From: Yamagishiella unicocca
Taxonomy: Eukaryota > Chlorophyta > Chlorophyceae > Chlamydomonadales > Volvocaceae
Length of the DNA stretch: 64,000 nucleotides
NCBI GenBank assembly: GCA_003116995.1
Contig: BDSL01000129.1
Span: 186,001-250,000 of the forward strand
Reading direction: 5' to 3'
Shown here: piece after piece, positions 12,401-25,000 of the stretch
How positions within the stretch are numbered: position 1 is the first letter of the stretch
Layout of the letters: each line of letters begins with the position of its first letter
Notes under the pieces: model-generated
Databases searched by the model: none
Seen by the model: the letters and a program-made list of their open reading frames with translations, nothing else
What the model was told of the DNA's origin: nothing
Translations under genes and position numbers: made by a program

Positions 12401-13211
12401 GGAGCCGAAGCTGCCCAGCTGGACCGCCAGCACCGCGTGCAGGTCGGCGCCGCGGTGCTGAGGCTGCAGGCTGGACAGCAGCTTCACCTCCAGCAGACCG
12501 CCGCGCTCGCTGAAGGTCTCGGACACGAACTCCCTGGATGGATGGACGTGGGTACATGGATGGGGTGTGGGGCGGCGGCTGTGGCGATACGCAGGCCAGG
12601 TGCTGTACGTACATGAGTAAGGGGGCGGTGGCTGGAGAGGCCGGCGCGCGGCAGTGCAGCGAGTGCTGCCAGGCAGTGCCGGCAGCAGCAGCTCCTGTAT
12701 GTAGTCATCTATCCGTGCAGGTAGCCGTATCCGCCTACGTCTTAAGACATGCTTCCGCTCCGAGCGCTTACTTGTCAAAGAATGCGACGGTGGAGGACCC
12801 GTTGCCACCTACGCCAACGCTCCCGACCGGCTTGGCGTAGGCGCTGAACGCCAGGCGAGCCATACCAACAGCAACGGGTACATGCGGAATTCTTGCACCA
12901 GCGCAGGGCTTCTGTAATAAGCAAAGTTGGCGGGACGCAGGTTGGCGCGAGCGGCGGCATTTGCATCAAGGTCCAGCTCTCTGGGCCGGCTGTAACGTTG
13001 TTTCATTCGTTAAGCATACCTCGGTCGAAGTCATGTCGATACCGCTCAGGAGAAGCAACGTTGGGAGGGCAACGTCCGGCAATGTATATGCTTCAACCGA
13101 CGCAATAACAACGACAGCAACAGTGCGGACCAAAAGTACCTCGTGTGAAAATGTTTGGTAATCTCCGTATGCATACGCGGACTTGTTGAAGACGCTGAAG
13201 CTGTCCGCCAT
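6487..13211 (-). CDS. C2-like/class 3 lipase, multi-exon, complete copy A
   Basis: A predicted secreted or membrane-associated acylglycerol/phospholipid hydrolase of about 613 residues. Proposed exons, from 5' to 3': 13140-13211 (start MADSFSVFNKSAYAYG), 12772-12911, 12333-12533, 11643-11833, 10818-10896 (weak), 10583-10680, 10388-10421, 9975-10150, 9431-9493, 8844-8993, 7900-8084, 7570-7704, 7316-7376, 6718-6939 and 6487-6522 (stop). All have GT-AG borders and phases agree, except at the junction 10583/10421. Exons 12333-12533 and 11643-11833 encode a C2-like beta sandwich (LLEVKLLSSL, then LTLSLSDPDI). A Gln/Pro-rich linker follows. The lipase core has VVVAFRGTEQ, VHKGFLRAYES, the nucleophile motif GHSLGGALATLAAYDM, FGSPRVGN, a candidate acid in STAHDFVAR and a candidate His in STYYHVGRHWEL. 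The catalytic assignment follows the class 3 lipase fold (Pfam Lipase_3). No signal peptide is evident. Confidence 0.75.
7500..7566 (+). mobile_element. LINE 3'-end fragment (copy c) abutting a splice donor
   Basis: The fragment reads from GGGCGATGTGCCCGATGG through CTCTTGGTCTGAAACCC to CCGTTACAACAACA, the same 3' terminus as copies a and b. It lies antisense in the lipase intron 7377-7569. The intron's donor (GTATG on the minus strand) begins only a few bases from the LINE terminus. Confidence 0.6.
9046..9133. repeat. 45-bp tandem duplication in a lipase intron
   Basis: CATCAAGCAATATCGGGTAG and its near-identical partner occur about 45 bases apart (near 9067 and 9112). Each is associated with an ATGTCATCT string. 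The block is in the intron between lipase exons 9431-9493 and 8844-8993. Confidence 0.6.
11152..11295. repeat. Two 65-bp units with 9-bp inverted ends, 79-bp period
   Basis: Units at 11152-11216 and 11231-11295 are almost identical. Each starts GTATCATGA and ends with its exact reverse complement TCATGATAC. The 14-base spacer ends in TTGT, as does the sequence before unit 1. They look like a tandemly duplicated miniature inverted-repeat element within a lipase intron. Confidence 0.65.
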
Positions 13212-14164
13212 TCAAATTCGTTCGATCTGTGCCGTACAGCTATCCCAAAGCGGCGAAGACCGCTGGAAAGCATATGCTTGCTGCAACACAAGGGCCTACA
13301 TTCATTTACTGGATCACATACGGGAGGAAGCGGGGCATTTCTGCGGTCCCGATCCGTATGAACTAACTGAAAGTGAACGGGATGTGGAGGCGAATGGAGC
13401 GGGCATTGCACGGCCGACCAAGTGAGCAACGCTATAAAAGCGGACTAATCATCAAAATAAAGTCGCATGTTTCTTACCATCATTCCATATTTTCGGGCAG
13501 TTACACTTCCGCGTGCGCTTGCAGGCCAGGTGCCTACAGCAGGCTACAGCCTACTGCACCTACTGAAGGCGCGTAGCGCGGTCAGACGAAGGTATGCCAC
13601 CGCGGCGGAGAAAATAATGTGTGGACAAAGCGATATACAGTGTACCGTATTCACATGAACGCGCTCGTAAAGTCGGGGGAAAAATGACGGGCGCGCAACC
13701 GGACGAGGGACGCGACATCAATGGTCCCACATGTGGCAAACAGACGCGGTGATGCTTACTAAACAGGAAAGCAATGTTGACCCCAGTACCTTAATTATTT
13801 AGCTGCACACGCTCCCACAGCGCTTTACCGGCACGGCGCCGTCGACCTTGCACATGCCTGCCGTGCCATTCCCCCTCCCCATCCTGACGTGGGGACCCAA
13901 CATGCAGCACGTGCCTCGGGTCGCACGCGGACTGGGTACTGTTGACTGGTAAGTTGCTCTCGCCCGGGGCGCCGACCGGACGTCCGGGACCCCGGATGCT
14001 GCCACGACTCCGGATGCTGCCACGCATCCAACAATTACGCCTGGTGACGCAGTAGGCCCCGGGTCACTATCGAAGCCGTTGTCATGCCCCACAGCAGGCT
14101 TCGCCTGCCGTGGACACCAGGTGTAACACTGGTTCTTCTGCTCTCGACCTGTTGCTGGGTGGCG

Positions 14165-14680
14165 CGGGCGCGCGGCACCACAGCCCCACGGACCCAGCAG
14201 GCGGGCTGCAGGTTACCAAGCTGCAGGGTCTCAAGTTCCAAAGATCCAAACGTACGCGTAAAGGCGGCGCTGACTGCGGCTGCGTCGACCTAGTGACCTA
14301 TTCACGCAGCAGAGAGCCGCGGGCGTTCTTCAAGCGCGGTGTGTTACATTGTGAACATCATACATCAACACAACCAAGACAACCAAGACAACCAAGCAGA
14401 AGAACCACGCCGAGGGATGAGGCGTGTTTCCGCTAAGTACTCTGCGGCACCAACGGATTTGGTCAGAAGGGCCCTGCGCCCGGCCTGAACCGCGAGATTC
14501 ACTTGTGTCCCCATCGCTGTTGAAAAAACGAGTAGAAACCGAATCCATGACGCAATCAATCCTAAATGCAACATAGGCGCTGTAGTTACGGCAACAGCAT
14601 GCAAGCGGAAAGGCAAATGCCCTGGCTCCGTAACCAATGCCGGTGAAACGTAAGTTCCGGCGCTGGGGCGTGGCACCGTT
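14165..14680. repeat. Dispersed repeat family R1, uninterrupted copy
   Basis: Shares long blocks with 28312-29255. Examples are CGCGCGGCACCACAG, GGGCTGCAGGTTACCAAGC, AGCCGCGGGCGTTC, CACCAACGGATTTGGTCAG and GAAACCGAATCCATGACGC. No coding capacity is evident. It supplies the empty-site version for the insertion at 28489-28951. Confidence 0.7.
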
Positions 14681-15112
14681 GCAGCAGTATCAGTTGCATC
14701 GGGCTGCAGACCTACTCGGAATCAGGTGCCGTCGCATTCAAGACACGGCCACCCAGCAAGCAATCGGCCAGTGTGTGTGTGCTGGGTGCTGCGGAGGCTG
14801 CCTACACGGATGCAGTCGTAATGAGGTGCTGACTGAGCGACTGTATGTTACCAATGGAGGACTCGAGGGGAAAGCATGCGTTCCGCGGCTTGAGGCGCTT
14901 GAAGAGCAAAGAGGGAACACATGGCTCCAGCTACAGGATGCCTGGCACAACCACACGAGCCGCAAATAGCCGGCTCGACTTCAGGGAGGCGCCCCCTATT
15001 TGGGTACGTAAGCAGGCGCCAGCGAATCAAGGCGGGCAGCCTGCCTGTCATCCGCCGACTCAGCAGCCTGCCGCGCAACGGCTCCGTCCCAACAGCAGCA
15101 CGGGTCCATGCT

Positions 15113-15180
15113 CACCGCCCGATGGTTCTACCTCTTGGTCTGGAACACACTGTAACCGTCACAACAGCAGCAGCAGCAGC
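15113..15180 (+). mobile_element. LINE 3'-end fragment (copy d) with (CAG)n tail
   Basis: Contains CCCGATGGTTCTACCTCTTG, then GTCTGGAACACACTGTAACC and GTCACAA, followed by six CAG units. It is the same terminus as copies a-c with a different simple tail. Confidence 0.6.
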
Positions 15181-16066
15181 AGCGGGGTGACTCGGGGTGA
15201 CTCGCGGCACATCTGCGGGGCCCGCTGCAGCAGCCACTGAGCTGATGACCCGCCCCGGCCTCGAGATCCAAACAGACGTACAAACAGCCGTAGCAGGGAA
15301 ACACCAACTACTCCTCGCACTGGCTGGGCCATAACCTCATATGCAACCCCAAGCAACATGCGCCAGCATGGGGCGTCGATCGACCAGGTTGGATTGACAG
15401 GTCAGTCGGCACTGAGGATTTGCAGAGCGGGCTCTTACATCAGGAAAGGCGCGGTCCCAACATCCACACCCACCCAGCGCAACCACACGATGACGTCCTC
15501 AGATGCTGCCACCGTCATAACAACACGGCAGGCACGTACCGGTAGCCCACGTGCCTTTCGTCCACGTGCCCTCCTGCTCCTTGCACGTGTTCACGTGCCC
15601 TCCCGCCACGTGGCCCCCTGCCCTCCCGTCCCAGCCAGATCTGCAGGGGCGGCTCACGGTGCGGCCTTTTGACAACCTGCCTGGCGCCCCTCCCTCCATG
15701 CCTAGCGCCCCAGACAGGACTCCATCAGCCCCTGGGTACCGCTCCTAGCCCAACCACAGGCCACAAGGCCGGGTGCCACCTGCGCCTAGTGAAGTGCTTA
15801 GTGCGCCTCCTAACAAGCAAACCTTCGCGAATCATATCCTGCCGGCGGGGGTCACAAACATTCGCTACAGGTCCAGCTGCCCCGCCCGCAAATGCTACAT
15901 ACATTTCCAGATGAGCCAACTGGGCCCAACTGAGCAGACTCGGACTCAAGCTGTTCTTTCTACAGCTTGCCCTGAAGGATAACTGCATAATCACACAACA
16001 ACCATTCATATACGTATACCTTTTCCGGCCGCATCAGCGCCCGGCAGTGAGTGCAAGGGCATCGTC

Positions 16067-19000
16067 TCAATCGCCGCCGCCATCATCATTCTGCTCTGGC
16101 AGGCCCTTCACCCAGCTGGCATAGGCCAGCCAAACCTCCCTCTGTGAAACGGGTTGGGGGTTGGGGAACAACATAACGGAAAGGCATTGCGCTGCATGTG
16201 TCGGGGCTGTGGTGGGGACACATGCGAAGCACAACGGATGGACCTGGTTTGCGCATGCGTGTGCACATGGTGGTTTTTGGCCGTCCCGATCAAGCAGCAG
16301 CAAGCCAACCCAACGGCCAGCACTCGTAGTGCTCAAGTGCGGGTGCTCAAGTGCGGGTGCCTGAGCAGCAGCACCCAGAACGTCGTCCTACTGGTTTGGC
16401 GTCGGCGGCAGAGGACCGGGGTCCGCTACCCGAGTTAGGACGCGCCGTGGAAGCCACTCACCCGTTCCGCGCAAGTCGGGGAGTCGCCGGCCCGTGCTGC
16501 CGCCGTGTTGCTCCCGACCAGCACCTGCACGAAGTTGGTCCAGTGGTAGGTCTTGCGCTCCTGCTCCGGAGCCACGTGGAAGAAGTCCGCGGGCAGCAGC
16601 ACCTGCACGTCCGTGCTGGGCGCGGCGGCGGCGCCAGGCAGTGCGGCGCCTGCCCCGCCAGAGCTGGAGGCCCCACCAGCGGGGGCTGCACCAGCGCCTC
16701 CCGCTGGTGCGTCACGTGTGCTAGCTGCCCAGTCTGCCGAGTACAGCACGCGCACATTGGTGCCGAGCCTCTTGCAGCGACCCACGGAGCTGTCGTTGTA
16801 CCAGGCCTTGCCGGGGCAGAAGGCGATGCCGTGCTCGTACACCTTGGGCCTGTTTGAGCAGCGGACCCGCACCACCACCTGCAGCGTACGGCAGTGTACG
16901 TGGTGGGGCACAGAGCACAGGGGCGGGTCAAGGCGGCAGAGCCTGTGTAGTCCTCTACGGCAGCCCCGAAACCCATCACGTGGTTCGTCAGCCTCCCGAA
17001 GCCGCGAGCCCCCCCTGGATCACTGCCCAATGGTTGGTTGCCGCCCACTCCTGCCGTATTAAGCCAAAACCCCCAAGTTTGCGCCTTCCTCGGACCCTTC
17101 GTGGCTACGGCCCCTGCACCCGCCGGACCGCCCGCTGCCCTACCCCGCTGGCCGTATCCTGCGGACCGACCATCGGTTCCGTCTATTTTACCGCGCCGCC
17201 TCGGACTCTTCGTTGCTTTGGCCCCTGCAACTCCCTTTCGCTGCCTGCCCCCCCCGGTGTCTCACGCGCGTCCTGACGCCTGCTGCCGCTCCCCCTCCCG
17301 CATGCTTCGCGATGACGGACGTCGATATCCACCCTACGCCCTGGCCGGGTGGATCGCACGACCCCTTTCGGGGTACATCGGAACTGTCCTCGCGCATGCT
17401 TGTTTTTCGGCTGTAGGCTTGCGGGCGCTGCTGCTGGTGTCGCCGCGGTATCTCAGTAGCCAGGCCGGCACGGTTCGAGCCACACGCCGGAAATGGACGC
17501 TAGTCGGTGCAGCTTGGTAACGTGCCTCGTCTCCACGGTAACGGTCTGCACACGGGCTGGGAACTAGCCGGGCTCCTCCGCGTCTCGCACCACCACATCC
17601 CGGCCTGGCCCCCTCGTTACCCCATGTATAACCCAAGTGCTAATGCAAAGTAGTTACGTTCCTTTTCCTCCAGGTAGGTCATCGTCGACAGGACGCACCC
17701 ACTGGTTGCTCGATAGCCAACCCAAATTCCCCGGCATGAACACTCGGGACACGTGTCTGACAACGATTTGCCGGCTAGTTCCCGCCCGCAGTCTCCCATG
17801 TCGTGTCACCCGGTCGTCCCCCCTTCCTTCGCGGATCCTCGTATCAACCCCCCTCCTTTGGACGCACCGGTGCATTCCGCCCGGTTAGCTGCTGCGTGAG
17901 GCGCCTAAGCGCCTCTTCGGCCAGGGCCGCAGCGGGGCAGGCAGGGCGTTTGCGCCACAGCTGCTGAACAGACGCCAGCGACAGCGGCGGCGGTGCAGAG
18001 CCCCCGGCCGCAGCGGGCGCCTCTTGCTCACTGACGCCCCCAGCGGGTTCGGCAAGCCCCCGGTCGCTGGCGGTGTCGCTGGCGGCGGCGGTGATCCTGG
18101 TGGCGGCGGTGATCCTGGTGGTGGCGGCAGTGGTGTTGATGGCGGCGGCGGTGGTGTTGGCGGCGGCGGCGGTGGTGTTGGCGGCGGCGGTCACTGCCTG
18201 CTCCCGCCTGCTGCCTGCCTCTCCACCACCTTCGACGGCCCCAGCCAGCATGTTGTTCATCCAGGTCCGGTACTTGACCCACCTGTGCCCGTCGGCCTCC
18301 TGCAGGGGTTCGGGCGCCTGGTGTGTGTGTGTGTGTGTGCCTAGAGAGGAACCGTAGTGGACCGACCGAAGGACGCCGCTCATGGCAGGGACAAGCGGCG
18401 CAGAGGGGCCTGCCGGCAGGAACGCATGCTGGCTGGGTGGGTGGGTCGGAGCTCTGTGGCAGCGCAGTGCTGGGTGGGTAGGTCAGAGGAGTGGCAGGCG
18501 GCAGGTGCCCGGCAATTAGGTCTGGAGTTAAACCAGCTTCCACAGCGGCCCCTCACCCACCCTGCTCGCGCCGCTCTCGGAGGGCAGCAATGCCACAGCC
18601 ACCCGCTCCTGCCATTTGTTCGTCGCCTTGAACGCGGCCTGGGCTTCCTGCCTGAACCACTGCAGCGGCGTCAGCTCCTCGCACCGCACCCAGGCAGCTC
18701 CCACGCTGTCCTGGCTGCCCGGGTCGCTACCCGCCGCGGGGTCGTCGCTGTCGCCGTCGCCCCCAGCGGGACGGGGGTGTGACGCCACCGGGCACAGCAC
18801 CCGCGCGGGTGCTCCCCCCTGCCGGGTGTGCAGCGCGTCTGTGAAGTCGGCGCCGCGGGGGCAGACCGCCAGGCCGTACACCAGCAGGCCGGTGGAGGGG
18901 CGGCGGAGGCGCCACAGCCTCTGACGGCCGCAGCGATTCACCGCAGCATCAGCAGCGGGGCACCACACGACAGCAGCAGCGGGCCAACCACCGCAGCGAG

Positions 19001-22000
19001 GGGGCCGGAGGGGAGGGGGAGGGATTGTTGGGTTCAGGTCGGGGTCGCTGGGGGCAGGGGCTTCACGGCGTGGGAACTGCGGGCGAGGAGCCCATGAGAG
19101 GGAGCATCACTGGGTCGCGCTTTTGGTGTACGTGCAGGCGCATAAACAGTTGCGGGCATCGGCCTCCTCGCCCGCACCCAACTGCCTCGCCTCCTCCCCC
19201 CTCCCGCACCCAACGCATCCGACCCCCGTCAGCGCTGGCTGCAGGCTCACCGGCGCATTGGGTCCCTCCAGCTCCAGCTGAGCGCTGCGGCCCCCCTCCT
19301 GGAGGAACCTCGTGACCAGATCCGCCGCTGCGCCGTCCACCAGCCGCAGCTGCTCCAGGGCGTGTACGGCAGACAGCTCCCCCGCCGCGCTCGGCCCGGC
19401 GCCGTCACGCACCGGGGGGAGGCCCCAGGGTGACTTCTGAGTGTTGAAGAGCGGCTGACTCCCGCGCCCGCGCCTCACTGCCCTCGCCCCGTCCTCCGCC
19501 CCGTCCTCCTCCTCCTCCTCCTCCTCCTCCTCGTCGTCGCGCACCCACCACGAAGGGGGCATGGGGATCCCGAATAGCCGCAAGAAGTGCAGCTGGGAGG
19601 GGTGTCTTTTGAATCCAATCATGCCGTCAAGGTCGACGTCGCCGCCGTCCTTGGGCACGGCGTACCGCCGGTGCCAGTCGTGGAAGGACATCCACTCCAG
19701 GCCGCCGAGACCCACCGACCAGGGCGGCAGTTGCGCCACGGCGGAACCTGACTGGGAGCCCGAGTGGGTGTGTGACCGGGAATCATCCGAGGGGTCCTCC
19801 GAGGGGTCATCTGACGCGTCATCTGACGCGTCCTCCGATGCGCCATCTGAAGCGTCATCTGAGGCGACATCTGACGAATCATCTGACGAGTCACCTGACG
19901 AGTCATCTGACGCGTCATCTGCGGGGTCATCTGCGGGGTCCTCCGCTGCGGGCTCCACCTGGACGTAAGCCGGGGGCGCACTCTGCGCAGGCAGCGGCAA
20001 AGATAGTGGGGAGCAGGTTCCGGTCAGGTAGCGGTGGCAGCGAGGGGCCCAGATATGACATGACGGAGTGCGGCCTGGTGCGACCTCGGGGGCAGTTCGG
20101 CAGTTCGGTTGGGGCATCATGCAGGGGTGGCGAGAGAGAGATAGAGGCTCTCACTCTTGGACACACTCGCCTGGGAACATGGGTGTGATCAGGCAAGGCA
20201 CCACACGCTGGCCAGGCGAGTGCAGGCTTACTGGTGGATTTGGGCCAAAGCCACGTGCCGTAGGCAACGACTTGGCCTATTCTGCCACGTCATGGCGTGT
20301 ATCCCCCAACCCCAACCCCATGACTCCCTCCGCAGCTCGCAGAGTTTGACGGCAGGCCAAGAAACCCAGCGGTGCAGCAATGTACAGCGGCACGAGCTGC
20401 TCAGTGACGCAGTGTGGCACTGCTACAAAGCCCAGTGACGCAGCGTGGCATTGCTGGCCCCCTGGCAGGTCCCCCCGGCAGGTCCGGTACATCGCAGCAC
20501 CAAGTTCGCAGCAGTGCAGCTGCAGGTCCGCCCCACCTGCCCGATCCCCTCCACCAGGACCGTGCCGCTTACCTTGGGCCCCTCGTCGCCCTCCTCATCG
20601 ATGGCGGCCACCGCAACCTTACGCGGCCACCGGCTGTCCCCCACCCACTCGAGCGGGGTGAGCAGCTGGCAGCACCGCTCCGTGCCCGCAGAGCTCCCCC
20701 CCGCAGCGCCACCGTCGCCGCTGCCTGCCCCCGTGACGTGCAGCAGGTACACGCCCGATGGCCCCTCCTCGCGGCGGCCGGTCGCCTCCACGTCGTCGAA
20801 GCGAGCGTCACGCAGGCAGAAGGCAATCGCCAGCGAGGGCGAGCCGGCGCCATCTTCCCCGATTTTACGCAACAGCCTCTGCAGCGGGTGCGTGAACGTG
20901 TGAGGCGAACCGTCTGTGTGTGTATGTGTGCGTGTGCATGTGTGCGTGTGTATGTGTGCGTGTGCATGTGTGCGTGTGCATGTGTGCGTGTGCATGTGTG
21001 CGTGTGTATGTGTGCGTGTGCATGTGTGCGTGTGCATGTGTGTGCATGTGGTGGTGACGTGCGGCGGGGGACCAGGGGGCGATTGGGGTGACGGCGGGAG
21101 GGGTGTGTCGCCAGCTGGTGGCTATGGTGGTTGGTCGGTTGGTCACAACGGAAGGTGGCGGTTGTTGGTTAAAAGCCCGTCCGGCACTACAACGGACGGC
21201 AACGCCTCACTCCCCCCACCCACCGGGTCGTTGCCGCTCTGGCTGCAGGTGGCCAGCATCCGCACCACGGGCTCCAGGACGGCGGCGGCCTCGGCATCGA
21301 AGAGCCGCAGCTGCCCCATGGAGGCCAGGGGGTACGTCAGGACGGGTGGACCCAAACCTGGCGGACCTGGGTTGTGCAGCCGCTCTTCCGCCATGAGCTT
21401 CGCCAGGTGCAGCGGGAGTCCGCCTCGCAAGCGCAGAGCCCAAGCAAGCTCCAACGCCCTCAGCGGCGGCTTCGGGTCGACGACTCTCCCATGACTTACG
21501 CCGGCGAACAGAGCCAGCAGCTCGGGTGGCGTGCCCTCCCCCGCAGCCGGCTGCTGCTTCGGCCGCGGGGGTGACTGCCTGGGAGGCGAGCGACTGCGAT
21601 TCCCCTGCTGGTCGTCATTGCCGCCCCCAGTGGCCCCCCCTCGGGGGACGGCGGGGGCGGCCGCCGGCGGGATGTCAGTCCGCGCTGGTGCGCCCCTGTC
21701 CGCACCCTCATCCTCACCCTCGCGGAGCAGCAGCTCGACGAGGTCGTCGTCCAGCTTCTGCTCGGCCATCTTTTTGCGGGCAGATGCCTTCGCCTTGCGG
21801 CCCCGGCCCCCGGCGCCAGGCGAGCCGCGCGCGCCCAGCTGCTCCTCCAGGCGCTTCACCTCCGCCTCGGCCTCACGAAACTCGGCAGCATCCGCGGCTT
21901 TAGCCTGGGCCAGGAGGGCGAGCACCACCTCGTGCTGAGTGGTTTTCGGTATCGGCGGCTGTATGGCGACCCTGCCTGGCGGCTGGCGTTGGTACATCCA

Positions 22001-25000
22001 GCTCCGGTACGACAGGCACGACCCGTCCTCCTGCGTGCATCACCGACAGGAAATTAGGCAAGTGCTCAAATGGTACAATGGTAAACTAGTAAAATGGTAC
22101 AATAAAGGTACACTGGTACACTGATCTACACGCCGCGCAGCGTGGCAGGCACCCAAAACTCACTCCACCGCTGCTGAGGTCGCGCCGCACAACTGGGGTA
22201 CGGCAACACCTGCTCGTCACGTGACGTGGCCGCACACACCCACACCCATGTGACGTGACGTGGCCGCGCACACAATCCCCTCCCTAACTTGCTACCGGGT
22301 GACACAGCCCCCCCCCCGGACCTGCCCTGCGCCCCCCCGCGCGCGCCCACCAGCTGCACCACGATGTCGTAGCGCCAGACAGCGTCCACCAGGTCGGATG
22401 GGTGGCCGCACATCTTGAGTGCGTCGTCGGGCCGCACCAGCAGCAGCTCGAGCCCACCAGCAGCTGAGGTCCCCGCCGCCGCCGCCGAGGCTAGCGCGAG
22501 GCTCCGTCGCGTGATCAGGAAGGGCGAGTGCATCCCGCCGTCACACACGGCGGAGCCAGCGACCTCGCACAGCCCCGCCGCTTCCAGCTGTGACAGCAGC
22601 TCCAGGCGGCGCACCACCAGCTCGGCATCGCCACCGTCGCCAGCGGAGCCGCCCTGGGGGGCGGTGTCGCCCTTGGCGTCGCTGTTAGCGCGGTCGAAGG
22701 GCAGCATCAGCAGCACCACCCCCTCGTTCAGCGGGGGGTACTCAACCCCCTGCATGAGGTGCAACTTGGCCAGCACCTGGAGCCACCCCCCATGCGAGCA
22801 ACAGTGAAGGAACGGCCGAGGGAGGGGGCGAGTGAGGAGGGGTCCAGGAGGGGGCGCCGGCGGTGTCACGCACCCGGCGGCAATGAGGATGCGGCAACAA
22901 TAGCAAGGGACGCGAGGTGCCGTACCCACGTGAGCGGCCGCAGCCATGTGTCGTACGCACCCGAGCTTCTGCAGTCAGGTGTCGTACCCACGTGAGCGGC
23001 CGCACCCCCCCACCCCTCCCCACCCTACCGGCGGTGTGTCTAGCTTCCCCATGTAGAGCTTGCAGATCACGTGCAGCACCTCGTCCAGTGCCGCCCGGAG
23101 CCGGTGCTCCTGTTCGTCGATGCCCAGCCAGGCCGCGGCGTCGCGGGATCCCTGGACCCAACACCCGCTCGCCGGAGCAGGCGACAGGCAGCAGCTGCGA
23201 GGCTCGGTGGACGCGCCGTGCTCCCCCCGCTGCAGGAGGTGCCCGGCGGCGACACCGTGATCGAGCCCAAGGCCCCAGGCTGCTCCACCACTACGCGCTG
23301 CTCCACCACTGTAAGCTCCCCCCCGCTGGTCCTCCGGGGCCAGCAGCAGGCCATCCGAGCCGCCGGGGCTGTCGCTGCGCGTCGAGTCGCTGCTGCGCCC
23401 CCGCCCCCGCCGCTGCTCGCTCCCCTCCAACATCGACGGGTACGGCTGCGCGAGCAGGGGGCTCATCTCGTCCCACGGTGAGGCGGGGGGGAAGCCGGCA
23501 CCGACCCCGGGACTGTCCTCCGCCTCAGTCGGGGACGGACGCACCGACCGCGCCGCTGGGGCTCTCTGGGCGCTGGGAGTGGCGGCGTCGGAGCGCTGCG
23601 GAGCCTTGGCTGACGTCAGCTGACAAGCCAGCGTTGGTGGCGGCGACACGTAGCGGCTCCTGATGGCTTTTAGGGCTCCCGCGTGCCCCAGGCTGCAGGG
23701 CGGGGGCACACTGGCCGCCGCCGCTGGCTGCACGGCGGACAGCCGGCCCCTGCCGGGATCGCCCTGCTGCCCCAGCACCGGCTTTGCGAGGCCTGGCGTG
23801 AGGGACGGAGCGGGCAGTGCGGCCGCCGGCGTGAGGGGCGTCCGCAGGGGGGTGGCGCTGCGTGCTGCGGCGTCCACCGCCGGCCCCGCTACCGGCGGCC
23901 ATCGGGCCCGCAGCCACTTGCGCAGCAGCAGCAGACGCTGGACATGTGCCTGGCATCGGCGGGATGAGGGATGAGGGAGGACGAGGAAGGATGACGCAGG
24001 ACGAGGAAGGATGAGGCAGGACGAGGCACGACGCGGATGAGGCAGGACGAGGCAGGACGCGGCAGGATGAGGCAGGACGAGGCAGGACGAGGCAGGACGA
24101 GGCACGACGCGGCAGGGCGAGGCACGGCGCGGCAGGATGAGGCAGGATGAGGCAGGATGAGGCAGGATGAGGCAGGATGAGGCAGGATGAGGCAGGACGA
24201 GGCAGGGCGAGGCAGGACGAGGCACGACGCGGCAGGGCGAGGCACGACGCGGCAGGATGAGGCAGGATGAGGCAGGGCGAGGCAGGATGAGGCAGGATGA
24301 GGCAGAATGAGGCAGGACGCGGCACGACGCGGCAGGGCGAGGCACGACGCGGCAGGGCGAGGCACGACGCGGCAGGATGAGGCAGGATGAGGCAGGATGA
24401 GGCAGGACGCGGCAGGGCGAGGCAGGATGAGGCAGGACGCGGCAGGGCGAGGCAGGGCCCGGCAGGACGAGCAGGACGAGGCAGGACCCGGCAGGACGAG
24501 CAGGACGAGGCAGGATGAGGCAGGGCATGAGGGTTGGAGGGGCAAGCAGCTCGTAACTACGGCTGGGTTGGAAGGCACGCAGCTCCCCCTTCCCGCAGCC
24601 CTTCGTACGCCTATTTGGAAGACGTGCAGCCGCTGGTCGGCTGGCTAGCTGCTCACACAGCTGCGGGGGCAGACGTGACCCCCGCCGCCGGCAACAACAC
24701 GACAAGCGGGCTGCTCACCAGGGGGATCCGTCTTGGTTCGCCCGCCACCCACACGTGTACCCGGTCCAGCAGCTCGTACGCGGCCACGTCAGCTGCTGCA
24801 GCTACCTCCGCCAGAGTGCGGGGCTGCCCGGTCCGCCACCGCAGTTGCACCTCGGACTCCCAGCCAGGCTCCAGAGCCCAGCGGGCTGCCAGAGCGCCAC
24901 GCTTCACTTTACCGGCGAGTCTCAGCGACCTTGGGGTTCCCGGCCGCTCAGAAAGCCGCCGTGGCGTCCGGTCCTCCGCCGCGGCACCTCCGCAAGGTGT

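Larger units (their letters stand above)
13212..16066. other. Intergenic region between lipase and modular gene
   Basis: Both neighbours are on the minus strand. The region contains copy 1 of a 0.5-kb dispersed repeat (14165-14680) and a LINE tail (15113-15165). Open frames here lack convincing splice structure or codon bias. The lipase promoter should lie just above 13211, but I cannot mark a core element for that strand. Confidence 0.5.

Noticed and set aside
13433..13440. TATAAAAG, a good TATA box on the plus strand upstream of the lipase start
   Set aside because: It points away from the minus-strand lipase and no plus-strand gene follows it. A match of this length is expected by chance.
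20910..21052. A possible CRISPR-like or regulatory array
   Set aside because: It is a continuous TG-type minisatellite with no spacers. The genome is clearly eukaryotic.
22975..24705. A single 576-codon minus-strand frame including a long Pro/Ser/Cys/Leu-repeat part
   Set aside because: Codons for the repeat part come from the 10-bp intronic minisatellite. A good acceptor at 23938 separates it from the real exon 23029-23937.
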